Source: Bacillus suaedaesalsae
Lineage (GTDB): Bacteria > Bacillota > Bacilli > Bacillales > SA4
Direction of reading: 5' to 3'
DNA length: 64,000 nucleotides
Assembly: GCF_016890225.1 (NCBI RefSeq)
Contig: NZ_JAFELM010000043.1
Coordinates: forward strand, 305,148 to 369,147
Shown: positions 25,663 to 34,525 of the stretch, one piece after another
Numbering within the stretch: the stretch's first letter is position 1
Layout: every line of letters begins with the position of its first letter
Made by a program: the position numbers and the translations under genes
The notes under the pieces: model-generated
Database searches by the model: none
The model's input: only the letters and a program-made list of their open reading frames with translations
What the model was told of the DNA's origin: nothing

Positions 25663-26826
25663 TTATATAATTCGGACTCGTTTAACACCTACAATTTTGG
25701 ATATTTCATGAACTAGCTCACCTTTATTATCCACATCATCATCTAAATCCATAACTGTATATGCCCAAAGACCTTTACTTCGGTTCATCATATCGGCAAT
25801 ATTGATAGAAAATCGAGCTAATATCGAGGTGATTTGCCCGACCATATTCGGAATGTTTTGATGAAATACGGTCACCCGTCGATTTTCTCTCGTATACGGT
25901 AAGTAAACGTTTGGCATATTGACTGAGTTTTGAATGTTTCCGGTTTGTAAATATTGAGCAAGTTGTTTCGCGGCCATAAATGCACAATTTTCTTCCGATT
26001 CCTGTGTGGAAGCACCTAAATGAGGAATGGCAACCACATTGTGTAATTCCAGTACCCTCTCATTCGGAAAATCGGTGATATATGTTGCTACTTTCTTTTG
26101 CTCAAGAGCTAGTGCTAAGTCTGTTTCATTTACTAGCTCACCGCGTGAAAAATTAAGCAATCTCACACCCGACTTCATCTGCATAAACGCTTTTTCGTTC
26201 ATCATCTCTTTAGTTTCATCTGTATAAGGAACATGCAACGTAATGTAATCACAAGTTTGAAGTAACTCCTCTATTTGATGGGCTCGTTTCACATCACGAG
26301 AAAGCTGCCACGCTGTATTGACTGAAATAAATGGATCGTAGGCCACAACATCCATTCCAAGTGAAAGTGCATCGTTAGCTACTAATACGCCAATAGCCCC
26401 AACTCCTATAACACCAAGTCTTTTCCCGTAAATCTCATTCCCCACAAACTCCTTCTTACGAGTTTCTACAATTTGCTCAATGTTCTCGCCTTGCAAGTGT
26501 TCTGTCCATGAAACAGCTCGAAACAAATTCCTCGAGGAAGCAATTAAACTCATTACTACTAATTCTTTGACTGCATTCGCATTTGCGCCAGGTGTATTAA
26601 ACACGACAACACCATTTTCGGTAAGTTCTTGAACAGGAATATTGTTCACTCCAACGCCAGCCCGTGAAACTGCCAAAACGGATGAGGGAATGGTTGTGTC
26701 GTTTAACGGATAACTGCGTAGTAATATAGCATCTGGGAAATCGGTGTGAGTCACTTGAATTCCTTCATGAGTCAAAACATCTAAACCTCTTTTTGCTATA
26801 GAATTATAGGTCCTTATTTGATACAT
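25663..26826 (-). CDS. serA: D-3-phosphoglycerate dehydrogenase
   Basis: Catalyses the first step of serine synthesis from 3-phosphoglycerate. The start MYQIRTYN (ATG at 26826, after GGAGGGG) is preferred over an upstream in-frame ATG. The NAD-binding GVGAIGVLVA (about residue 140) and the catalytic His in VAIPHLGAST are visible; the C-terminal ACT domain (about residues 320-387) would bind serine for feedback control. At 387 residues it is the short form lacking the intervening domain. It overlaps serC by 23 bp. Confidence 0.94.
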   Translation of the reverse strand: MYQIRTYNSIAKRGLDVLTHEGIQVTHTDFPDAILLRSYPLNDTTIPSSVLAVSRAGVGVNNIPVQELTENGVVVFNTPGANANAVKELVVMSLIASSRNLFRAVSWTEHLQGENIEQIVETRKKEFVGNEIYGKRLGVIGVGAIGVLVANDALSLGMDVVAYDPFISVNTAWQLSRDVKRAHQIEELLQTCDYITLHVPYTDETKEMMNEKAFMQMKSGVRLLNFSRGELVNETDLALALEQKKVATYITDFPNERVLELHNVVAIPHLGASTQESEENCAFMAAKQLAQYLQTGNIQNSVNMPNVYLPYTRENRRVTVFHQNIPNMVGQITSILARFSINIADMMNRSKGLWAYTVMDLDDDVDNKGELVHEISKIVGVKRVRII

Positions 26827-27916
26827 AATTCCCCTCCAACAAATACGACTGTTCAAACAGCTTCATAAAATCAACAAGCTTCCGTACGCTTTCAATAGAC
26901 ATTGCATTATATAAACTTGCTCTCATACCGCCAGTAGAACGATGTCCTTGTAATTCAAGAAAATCGTGTTCTAATGCAGTCTGGATAAACAGCTGATCGA
27001 GCTCTGCATTGTACGTTGTGAACGGTATGTTCATAATAGAACGAAATTTCGGTTCTACCTTTGAATGAAACAAAGGTGAATGATCCAAAAAGCTATACAG
27101 TAACCGAGCTTTTTCTTTGTTTACTTTTTCAATTCCTTCAACACCACCTTGCTTTTGTAGCCACTCTAATACAAGTTTAGTCATGTAAATACTAAACGTT
27201 GGTGGTGTATTGTATAACGATTTTGTTTTAACGTAAGTTGAGTAATCTAACATCGTAGGACAATTTTGCGGAGCTTTTCCAATTAAATCATCTCGTATAA
27301 TTACTATCGTTAATCCTGCAGGACCAATATTTTTTTGTGCCCCCGCATAAATGAGTCCGAATTTCGTAACATCATACACTTCAGAAAGAATGTTAGAAGA
27401 CATATCAGCAACTAGAGGAATATCAAACTCATTAGGTATCGTGTCATATCTTGTTCCTTCGATCGTATTGTTCGTTGTAATGTGAATATAATCAGCAGAA
27501 GGATGGTTAGGAAGATGGATAGGTGGAATGTAGGTAAATGCTTTGTCTTCTGATGAGCTTATCATAGTTACTTCACCCATTTTTCGTGCTTCTTGGATTG
27601 CTTTTTCCGACCAAGTCCCGGTGTGAGCATAATAGGCGTGGTTTGTGCGATGAAATAAATTGAGTGGCACCATCGAAAATTGCAGTGAGGCACCACCTTG
27701 TAGAAAGAGCACTTGGTAGTTGTTTGGGATGTTCATTAATTTTTGAAGTAACTGTTTTGTATCAAATAGTATTTCTTCAAAGTGCTTGGAACGATGACTC
27801 ATTTCTAAAATCGATAGGCCAGTATTCTGATACGAAGTAAATTCAGCTTGAGCTTTTTTGAGTACAGAATATGGAAGTGTTGATGGGCCAGCGGAAAAAT
27901 TGGTAACTCTCCTCAT
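26804..27916 (-). CDS. serC: Phosphoserine aminotransferase
   Basis: Pyridoxal-phosphate aminotransferase making phosphoserine from 3-phosphohydroxypyruvate and glutamate; 370 residues. Family signatures: NFSAGPSTLP at the start and the PLP lysine in YAGAQKNIGPAGLTIVI (about residue 193). First gene of the serC-serA-DUF1015 operon, with overlapping genes. AAAGGGGG lies before the ATG, and a phased repeat array sits upstream at 27936-27974. Confidence 0.95.
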   Translation of the reverse strand: MRRVTNFSAGPSTLPYSVLKKAQAEFTSYQNTGLSILEMSHRSKHFEEILFDTKQLLQKLMNIPNNYQVLFLQGGASLQFSMVPLNLFHRTNHAYYAHTGTWSEKAIQEARKMGEVTMISSSEDKAFTYIPPIHLPNHPSADYIHITTNNTIEGTRYDTIPNEFDIPLVADMSSNILSEVYDVTKFGLIYAGAQKNIGPAGLTIVIIRDDLIGKAPQNCPTMLDYSTYVKTKSLYNTPPTFSIYMTKLVLEWLQKQGGVEGIEKVNKEKARLLYSFLDHSPLFHSKVEPKFRSIMNIPFTTYNAELDQLFIQTALEHDFLELQGHRSTGGMRASLYNAMSIESVRKLVDFMKLFEQSYLLEGNYVSNKDL

Positions 27917-27935
27917 TTCATCCCCCTTTTTACTT

Positions 27936-27974
27936 ATTGCTAAACAATTGCTAGCAGATTGATATCAATTGCTA
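27936..27974 (-). promoter_or_regulatory. Phased 7-bp repeats upstream of serC
   Basis: Read on the plus strand, ATTGCTA occurs at 27936, 27947 and 27968, and ATTGATA at 27958: four sites at 11, 11 and 10 bp. They lie 20-58 bp before the serC start, between it and a possible extended -10 (TGCTACAAT, 28010-28018 on the minus strand). They may be half-sites for a regulator on one face of the helix, or elements of the leader RNA. Confidence 0.45.
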
Positions 27975-28090
27975 TCCTTAGTTTATTTCAGAATATTCAC
28001 TTTATTGATATTGTAGCACAAATACTAAATCACAGAAGATGTTGTAAACCTTTTCATTTTACAAGTTTAAGATTTTTTTCGACAAAAAAA

Positions 28091-28109
28091 GACGAGGTTA
28101 GTCCTCGTC
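28091..28109 (-). terminator. Terminator of the GGDEF gene
   Basis: GACGAGG pairs with CCTCGTC; the minus strand continues into TTTTTTTG. The stem abuts the stop codon at 28109-28111. Confidence 0.8.
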
Positions 28110-30001
28110 TATAGTTTCATAATTTCTTCTTCTTGATAACGACATATTCCGTTACGACCAGCTTGCTTTGCACCGTATAGTGCCTTATCTGCTTGTGCAA
28201 TAACACATTCGCGATTTAGGTCTGATGAGACTTTTACTTGTGTCATTCCAATACTAATCGTCAGTCGATCAGAAGCTGTAGAAGTTTTATGTTCGATATT
28301 TAAGTCATAAATGGATTGATGTAATTGATTAGCAATTGTAATTGCTTCTTCTTCTGTTTTATTTTCAAATAGCAGAAAGAACTCTTCTCCTCCATATCTA
28401 GCAAGAAAACCATTATGTTCTTTTGATATTTTTGATAAAGTTTTCGCTACAGCTTTTAATATATCATCACCAAGTAAGTGACCATACGTATCGTTGTATA
28501 GTTTAAAGCAGTCAACATCAATCATAAAGATTGTGAGCAATTCGTTCTTTTTCTTTGCTTCATTCCATACAGTTTCAAATTTAGTGTCTAATGATCTACG
28601 GTTTGGTATATTCGTTAAACTATCTAAATTTGAAAGCTCATGCAGCTTACTATTTGCCTTCTCTAATTCAAATTGAGATTGCTTTAACTCAGCTGTTCGC
28701 AGTTGAACCTTTTCTTCTAGCGTATTATTTAACTCTATCAAGCTTGTAGACATTGCCTCTACCTTTTGGAATGTCTTTGCATAGGAAATAGCAAGTATTG
28801 TTGATTGAGCTAAAATAAAGAAGAAAAATCCAATGGTTGTATAATCTCCAGTATGGATGATTTCATTGTAATACAAAATATCATTTAGTACGGTTATAGC
28901 CAGAACAAACATGGAAATGAGTAGTATTTTTACTCCCGGTGTTTGATCTTTCATTTCACGGTAGAAAACAAAAATGACATACCCAATCATCGTGACCATA
29001 ACTAACTGTAAATATTGAATGGTATGTGTGAAGATAATCGGTTCTGAAACTAGTACAAAAATAGAATAAATCAAGGCAATCATTTGAAATAATTTAGAAA
29101 ACTTATTATTCGAGTGTTTTGGAAATACATGAGATAAAAAGATTATAAACGTTACGATACTAACACTGATTGACCAATATTCGATTTTTCGATGCCAAAA
29201 CCATGAAAAGTTTGGGAAAATATCTACTAATATGGCTTCACCAACAATGAGTGTACGGATACTAATCAATAGGGAAAATATCCCGAATGCAAGAGCACCT
29301 TTATCCTTTTTTCTTAATAGGAAAATAATAATGTGATATAATCCAAAAATTGATAGTGAACCTACTAAAAACATATCCTTAGCAATACGTGAGTTAATAA
29401 TTTTCGTAATATCTTCAGCATCTCCCAAAATTATATCATTGAAGATACCACCCTTTTTTTCATGAAAGTTTGCGATTTGTAAGACGATAGTAATCTTAGT
29501 CTGTTCTGGATTGAAGTAGATTGTAGTCGGATCCACTAACGGAATGGAGTCGTCCTTTGTTGTTCCTGTTTTCCCTATATCGAGTTTAATCTCGTTATTA
29601 ATCCAGAGCTTTGCACTATTAGAAATTGAGGGTATATAAATCCCCATTGGTTTTCCTAGTTGATTTTCGCTAACGGAAATTTCAAGGAAATAGGTGGCAT
29701 AGCCTCGCCCGGGTATTACCTCTCCATTAATGGTACTACCGACCCAATGATGAGGAAAATTTACGAAAGTGGCATTATTTTTGTAGATTTTATCTGGAGT
29801 AAGAAGTTCCTTCCAGTAAATCCCCCATTCTCCTCTAAGCTTAACAGGACCTTCTTCCTCGAAGTTCCATTTATCTAACGAAATGTTGCCTTTATCAGCT
29901 CTAATTTCGGTACTAGCATATATACTATTAAAAGGAAATAGTGAGAAAGTCGAAAAAAACACGACTAAAATTACCAATATCCCATTAGATACTTTTTTCA
30001 T
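28109..30001 (-). CDS. 7TMR-DISM-type receptor diguanylate cyclase
   Basis: A 630-residue protein with a signal sequence, an extracytoplasmic beta-rich domain (about 30-200, 7TMR-DISMED2-like, as in WNFEEEGPVKLRGEWGIYWKELL), seven membrane helices (about 205-405), a short coiled coil (LNNTLEEKVQLRTAELKQSQ) and a GGDEF domain with active site RYGGEEF. There is no RxxD inhibitory site. Binding of an external ligand, perhaps a carbohydrate, would control c-di-GMP synthesis. It is monocistronic. Confidence 0.92.
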   Translation of the reverse strand: MKKVSNGILVILVVFFSTFSLFPFNSIYASTEIRADKGNISLDKWNFEEEGPVKLRGEWGIYWKELLTPDKIYKNNATFVNFPHHWVGSTINGEVIPGRGYATYFLEISVSENQLGKPMGIYIPSISNSAKLWINNEIKLDIGKTGTTKDDSIPLVDPTTIYFNPEQTKITIVLQIANFHEKKGGIFNDIILGDAEDITKIINSRIAKDMFLVGSLSIFGLYHIIIFLLRKKDKGALAFGIFSLLISIRTLIVGEAILVDIFPNFSWFWHRKIEYWSISVSIVTFIIFLSHVFPKHSNNKFSKLFQMIALIYSIFVLVSEPIIFTHTIQYLQLVMVTMIGYVIFVFYREMKDQTPGVKILLISMFVLAITVLNDILYYNEIIHTGDYTTIGFFFFILAQSTILAISYAKTFQKVEAMSTSLIELNNTLEEKVQLRTAELKQSQFELEKANSKLHELSNLDSLTNIPNRRSLDTKFETVWNEAKKKNELLTIFMIDVDCFKLYNDTYGHLLGDDILKAVAKTLSKISKEHNGFLARYGGEEFFLLFENKTEEEAITIANQLHQSIYDLNIEHKTSTASDRLTISIGMTQVKVSSDLNRECVIAQADKALYGAKQAGRNGICRYQEEEIMKL

Positions 30002-30147
30002 ATGCGCTCTCTCCGCTCATCATAACATCCTACCTATTATACTCCAAAACTACTAGTTTATATAAGGAAATTCGCCAAGATTCACCATGTAATATATGGT
30101 AATGAAAGGGAGAGAGACTTCTGTCCTCTCTCCTCGTTTTTATGATT

Positions 30148-30699
30148 TTATTTGTTTAAGGCTTCCCATTCAGATCGTAAAATTCCCATGATAACACGGT
30201 CGTAGTGTTCTCCATCTCTCCAAACGGCTTCACGCATTTTACCTTCTTGTTTAAACCCTGCCTTTTCATAGGCACGAATTCCTTTTTCGTTATACTCAAT
30301 TACGTCTAATCCTACGCGATTTAAGTTTAGTTCATGAAATGCATATTGAAGAATAAGCTTGATTGTATCCGTCCCATACCCTTTTCCACGGAATGTGGAA
30401 TCGCCAATACCAATTGCTAGCATTCCTGATCTGTTATTCCATTCGACACTATGAATGACAACAAATCCAATTAGTTCATCATTTTCAAGTGTTCTCACGC
30501 GGAAATAAAAGCTACCTGTATTGCGGCTTTCTTCTTCTTCTAATTGATTAATAGTTTTGATTTTCGCAATATCTGTATCTACATTTCGTAAATATTCCGC
30601 ATCTTCATGCCATTTAGCCATCATTTCAACGTCACCTGGCTTCGGCGCTGTTAGCTTTACAAGAGTTCCGTGAAAGAAATTTGAGTAATTAATTGTCAT
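30148..30699 (-). CDS. GNAT acetyltransferase, RimJ/RimL type
   Basis: A 183-residue protein with the acetyl-CoA motif IGIGDSTFRGKGYGTDTIKLILQYAF and the RimL-like segment LNRVGLDVIEYNEKGIRAYEKAGFKQEGKMRE. The substrate may be a protein N-terminus or a small amine. A suboptimal ribosome binding site (AAGGGAGA) is 12 bases upstream of the ATG. Single gene. Confidence 0.88.
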   Translation of the reverse strand: MTINYSNFFHGTLVKLTAPKPGDVEMMAKWHEDAEYLRNVDTDIAKIKTINQLEEEESRNTGSFYFRVRTLENDELIGFVVIHSVEWNNRSGMLAIGIGDSTFRGKGYGTDTIKLILQYAFHELNLNRVGLDVIEYNEKGIRAYEKAGFKQEGKMREAVWRDGEHYDRVIMGILRSEWEALNK

Positions 30700-30840
30700 T
30701 TTTGTTTTATTCTCCCTTAAGTTTGATTGTTTTCACCTCATTATATATATAAACCATTGTCGTTTTACGCAATATTCTATCCCCTTTACGTCCATATAGT
30801 TAAATATTACTAGTATTGGTATATTTCTGCAATATAAAAA

Positions 30841-30860
30841 GCAACGATCGATGTCGTTGC
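30841..30860 (-). terminator. Terminator of the isochorismatase/DUF3231 unit
   Basis: GCAACGA pairs with TCGTTGC, adjacent to the stop; the minus strand then reads TTTTTATATTG. Confidence 0.75.
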
Positions 30861-31435
30861 TACACGGAATATGTAACTTCTTGTAGGATTTCTTCTGTTG
30901 TTACGATTGTCGCGAATTCTTTATGAAGCATGGCAAGTTCAAGTTCTTGCACACTCTCAGGCGGATGGATTTTTCCATTAGCATCTTTTATTTCAAAAGC
31001 AGCAATAGCATCATGTACTAGAAAGGTTTGGAAACCTAGATTTCCACTCATTCGAGTTGTGGTGGAAACACAATGCTGTGTGGAAAGACCAGTAATGACA
31101 ACAGATTTTAATTGATGATCATTTAAGTAAGTTTGTAATTCTGTTCCGATAAATCCACTGTTCACATTTTTCGTAAAGATTTTTTCACTTGGTATTGGTT
31201 TTATTTGTTCTTTAAATGCTGTGCCCTCTTTGTTCGTATGGTGAAGGGGGGATTTCGGTTGTAGGGACAGATGTTTCGTATATATAATGGTTCCGTTCTT
31301 TTGTCTCCAGACTTCTTGTAGTCGGGCTATATTTGCCTCTGCACCGGGATTATTTCGCTCTCCCCAATACGGATCGTCAAACCCGTTTTGAACATCTAGT
31401 ATTAACAGTGCGGGCAATTTCATTACTTTTTGCAT
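30860..31435 (-). CDS. Isochorismatase-family cysteine hydrolase
   Basis: A 191-residue alpha/beta hydrolase. The catalytic Asp lies in ALLILDVQNGFDD and the nucleophile Cys in TGLSTQHCVSTTTRMSGNLGF; the Lys candidate is in FTKNVNSGF. Such enzymes hydrolyse amides or vinyl ethers (nicotinamidase-like); the substrate is not clear. Its ATG follows the DUF3231 stop by one base, so they form an operon. Confidence 0.88.
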   Translation of the reverse strand: MQKVMKLPALLILDVQNGFDDPYWGERNNPGAEANIARLQEVWRQKNGTIIYTKHLSLQPKSPLHHTNKEGTAFKEQIKPIPSEKIFTKNVNSGFIGTELQTYLNDHQLKSVVITGLSTQHCVSTTTRMSGNLGFQTFLVHDAIAAFEIKDANGKIHPPESVQELELAMLHKEFATIVTTEEILQEVTYSV

Positions 31436-31436
31436 A

Positions 31437-32432
31437 TTACTTCAACTCTCCACGGTCTACATTCATCGGTGGCTGTTCAAGCCATTGATGTTTTATCATC
31501 AAATTCATGCCGTCATCCGAATAGGTCAGCATTTCTGTAATAAGCTGGGCATATCTCGCGCCTATGTCTCTTTTAATGGAAGACGCTAAACTGAATCCGT
31601 ATTGTTCAACACCACCTGCATTCAGCACTGAGCCGTGAAACATGAGAAGTTTATCAGAAAAAGGTGATTCTGTTGAGTCAGTCACATGAGTATACCAAGG
31701 TTTTGAAGCAGGTAACTCCTCTTTCTGTAAAATGGAACTAAATTGTTCGATTGTTTTGTTACATAAGTCCTTTCCCCTAGTGATAAAATCTTTTACATCT
31801 TTATTAGAGGCAACTTGAGCAAATCCAATCATTAAAGTCTTCACAACTTCAAGTGTAATGAGATTAAAATATAAGTTTGCAATTTCCATTGAGATTAAAG
31901 GGCGTTGTTTCCCGAGGAACCCTTTCATAAACCCTAATTCTTCAATCATCTCTGGGTGGTTACTATCTGGGATATATGGAGGTCTGATATATAGCCCTTT
32001 CGAAAGTAATAGCATCTTTGTGCGTGTGTTTAGCTCAGTTGATGAACTGATGCATTTTACATAAAAATCATGCACATCTTCTCTTGCCGTCATACTCAGT
32101 GCTTTCGAATAATACATGAGCCCCTCATTCGCAAGGTTATGTAAGTACAGTAAAACAAACTCATCTGAAAATAGTTTTGGTGCCTGAAGGTTGACATCGG
32201 CTTCAGTAAACCCAATTGGTACTGGATATTTTTCTTTTGTGAATGTCTCTTTCACAAATTGTGTATGCTTTTTTGATAAGTCTAAAGCAAATGATAAAAT
32301 GTCATGAATTTCACTGTCTTCACATTTCTCTATGTAATACGAAAGGCAACAGACTGCCATACTATCTACCATATAGTTCGTCCATAAGTAAGCTTTTTCA
32401 TTTGCTGTTAATTTAACAGGTTTGTGCTCCAT
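31437..32432 (-). CDS. DUF3231 family protein (two-domain, intact)
   Basis: A 331-residue helical protein consisting of two similar ferritin-like halves of about 160 residues, the DUF3231 architecture. The ATG at 32432 (MEHKPVK) follows GGGGG at four to five bases and is preferred to the in-frame ATG at 32453. The C-terminal end MIKHQWLEQPPMNVDR is the typical tail. Function unknown. It is first in an operon with the isochorismatase-like gene. Two broken relatives lie at 48705-49724 and 50034-50574. Confidence 0.88.
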   Translation of the reverse strand: MEHKPVKLTANEKAYLWTNYMVDSMAVCCLSYYIEKCEDSEIHDILSFALDLSKKHTQFVKETFTKEKYPVPIGFTEADVNLQAPKLFSDEFVLLYLHNLANEGLMYYSKALSMTAREDVHDFYVKCISSSTELNTRTKMLLLSKGLYIRPPYIPDSNHPEMIEELGFMKGFLGKQRPLISMEIANLYFNLITLEVVKTLMIGFAQVASNKDVKDFITRGKDLCNKTIEQFSSILQKEELPASKPWYTHVTDSTESPFSDKLLMFHGSVLNAGGVEQYGFSLASSIKRDIGARYAQLITEMLTYSDDGMNLMIKHQWLEQPPMNVDRGELK

Positions 32433-32511
32433 AAAATCCCCCAACTCATACATTATTATAATTTATAATTTGTAATGAATTGGTATTTTATTCAATCTCT
32501 CCTTCATTAAA

Positions 32512-32542
32512 AAACTAGCCCTCTCTTACAAGGACTAGTTCA
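32512..32542 (-). terminator. Terminator of the Cache-GGDEF gene
   Basis: On the minus strand AACTAGTCCTTG folds back on GAGGGCTAGTT and runs into TTTTTT; the first arm includes the stop codon region at 32535. Confidence 0.7.
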
Positions 32543-34091
32543 GCTCATCAACACGTACAATACGGTTTCGACCATCATTTTTCGCTTTATATAATGCCTG
32601 GTCTGTTAAATCGAGTAGTTCAGTAAAATGTATCGAGTTTTTCGGCATGTTTCCAATTCCGATGGAAATGGTGACTTTTTTTCCAATTGGAGTTTTCGAT
32701 GTTTTAATTGTTTTCCTTAATCGTTCTGCTAGTTGATACGTTGTTTCAACATCTGTTAGTGGGAGCAGGATGACAAATTCCTCTCCTCCGAAACGGAATG
32801 CAATGTCATTTTCTCTTGTTATGTTTCGGACAGTATTTGCTATAAACTTTAATACTTCGTCTCCCATTAAATGTCCATATTGGTCATTCACTAATTTAAA
32901 ACGATCAATGTCAAACATAATGACAGAATAGTCATGAAAACTAGGGATCGTGTTGTTTAGATGGCGACGATTAAATAATCCAGTTAATGCGTCAACTGTT
33001 GCTTCTGCTTCAAACGTTTCAATCTGTTCCTTATAGTAATCTACCATTAGGAACATCGTTTTCTTCAGTTCATTTAATTCTAGGTACCGATCAGGAATGG
33101 TTGGTGTTTCAATGTGATGTTGTTTATCTGCGACATCACGAGCAAATTCTGCAAGCTTTCGCAGTGGATTGGCAATGCGCTTTAATAGTAACAACGATAC
33201 GATAAAGACTAAAATAATGATCAAGATTGCTGATATTGCAACTTCTCTTACCATTACATATGTCGGTTCTTCTACTGCTTCTTTTGGAGTTTGACTGACG
33301 ACTCCCCAATTCGCTGTACCAACGTATGCAAATCCAGCCAGCATTGAAATTCCTTCTGTGTTCACAACTTCTGAATGACCTTCATCCCCATTTGTCACAT
33401 GTTTAACAACATGATTTTCGATTGCATTATCACTTATTCGCTCTTTTTCTGGATGATAAATGATGTTCCCTTTTGAATCGACCACATACACATAAGAGCC
33501 GCTACGATGTTGCGGGTGTAACGCTAACATACTTTGAATGCTATTTGGTGCATCGAGGTAAATCGTCCCTCCAATAAATCCTTTATACGTACCTTTTTCA
33601 TCAAAAACCGGATGTGACAGGAGTATAATAATTTGTTTGGAAACACCTACATATGGCTCGGAAATGGTAGGTGCCTTTTTCCGTAACGCTTCCTTTACAC
33701 CAACCGATTTAATTTCTACACCTTCTAATCCAAAATGAGGAGCGGAACGGACAATTATCCCTTTTTCATTCACATAAAAAACCGAGTTAAAGAAATTCGT
33801 ACTATCTAGTACATCATTGATCTCTGCATATGCTTCATCTGGGTTTGTGTAAATGGTTGTCATATGTTTCGCACTTGTTTTTAATGTTTGAAGCATATTT
33901 TTAAATAAGTCATCTGTTAGATTCGCTAATTTTTCCGCATAAAATTGATTTTCATTTAAAAAGCTTCTCTCTAAATTTTCCTTACTTTCTTTTACACTTG
34001 ATATCATACTTGCCATAAATGTACCAAGCATTGCAAACGTAAGTAATATTAAAATTAAGGATTGTAGTCTCATCTTAGAGCTGCGTTTCAT
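32535..34091 (-). CDS. Cache-HAMP-GGDEF receptor diguanylate cyclase
   Basis: A 518-residue protein with two membrane helices (about 5-28 and 275-300) flanking an extracytoplasmic double-Cache sensor (about 30-270; YVVDSKGNIIYHPE-like blocks), then a HAMP-like linker and a GGDEF domain with active-site RFGGEEF. An RxxD inhibitory site (REND) is five residues before it, so product feedback is likely. The ATG at 34091 follows GGTGGG at seven bases. It presumably senses a small extracellular molecule and makes c-di-GMP. Confidence 0.92.
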   Translation of the reverse strand: MKRSSKMRLQSLILILLTFAMLGTFMASMISSVKESKENLERSFLNENQFYAEKLANLTDDLFKNMLQTLKTSAKHMTTIYTNPDEAYAEINDVLDSTNFFNSVFYVNEKGIIVRSAPHFGLEGVEIKSVGVKEALRKKAPTISEPYVGVSKQIIILLSHPVFDEKGTYKGFIGGTIYLDAPNSIQSMLALHPQHRSGSYVYVVDSKGNIIYHPEKERISDNAIENHVVKHVTNGDEGHSEVVNTEGISMLAGFAYVGTANWGVVSQTPKEAVEEPTYVMVREVAISAILIIILVFIVSLLLLKRIANPLRKLAEFARDVADKQHHIETPTIPDRYLELNELKKTMFLMVDYYKEQIETFEAEATVDALTGLFNRRHLNNTIPSFHDYSVIMFDIDRFKLVNDQYGHLMGDEVLKFIANTVRNITRENDIAFRFGGEEFVILLPLTDVETTYQLAERLRKTIKTSKTPIGKKVTISIGIGNMPKNSIHFTELLDLTDQALYKAKNDGRNRIVRVDELN

Positions 34092-34264
34092 CTGTATTCC
34101 CACCATTAAGTTAAAAAGTTAATTACTATTTCTATATCGGTTGAATTTGAATTTTTTATAGAAATAGAAATAAATTAAGGTTTGCGGTATTGTCATATTC
34201 TCAAAATATCCAACAAGTTTCTATCTCTTTATGAATTTATCTTAAAGATAAAAATCATAAGAAA

Positions 34265-34291
34265 GGGATTGTTCAAAAATGAACAAATCCC
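34265..34291 (-). terminator. Hairpin after the chemoreceptor remnant
   Basis: GGGATTGTTC and GAACAAATCCC pair with one bulged base. It probably was the terminator of the lost chemoreceptor gene. Confidence 0.6.
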
Positions 34292-34299
34292 TAAAAGTT

Positions 34300-34485
34300 C
34301 TATAAAGTAAATCCTTGTGTACGGTGTTGCAGGTTTTCTGCCATTTTCGTAAGTTCTTCTGCTGCACTTGTAATTTCTTGCATGGATGCACTAATTTGGT
34401 CATATGAAGCGCTAATTTCTCTCGTGCTTTCTGCATTGTTTACAGATTTTTCGGATGTGGTCAATAATTGAACAGTAGTTTTATA
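34300..34485 (-). pseudogene. C-terminal remnant of a methyl-accepting chemotaxis protein
   Basis: In one minus-strand frame the last 58 or so codons of a chemoreceptor signalling domain can be read: TTSEKSVNNAESTREISASY, then DQISASMQEITSAAEELTKM, ending ENLQHRTQGFTL and TAG at 34300-34302. No upstream part survives: the homology stops just before the terminator of the next gene. A different-frame 64-codon ORF over it is spurious. Confidence 0.8.
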
Positions 34486-34498
34486 TGCCAGTCTAAAA

Positions 34499-34525
34499 AA
34501 GAGAAGGATTTCCTTCCCTTCTCTT
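34499..34525 (-). terminator. Terminator of the phosphotransferase gene
   Basis: AAGAGAAGG pairs with CCTTCTCTT, then TTTTTT on the minus strand, overlapping the stop codon. Confidence 0.8.

Noticed and set aside
34242..34436. A 64-codon minus-strand ORF over the chemoreceptor remnant
   Set aside because: It is out of frame with the clear MCP signalling-domain sequence; the remnant explains the region.
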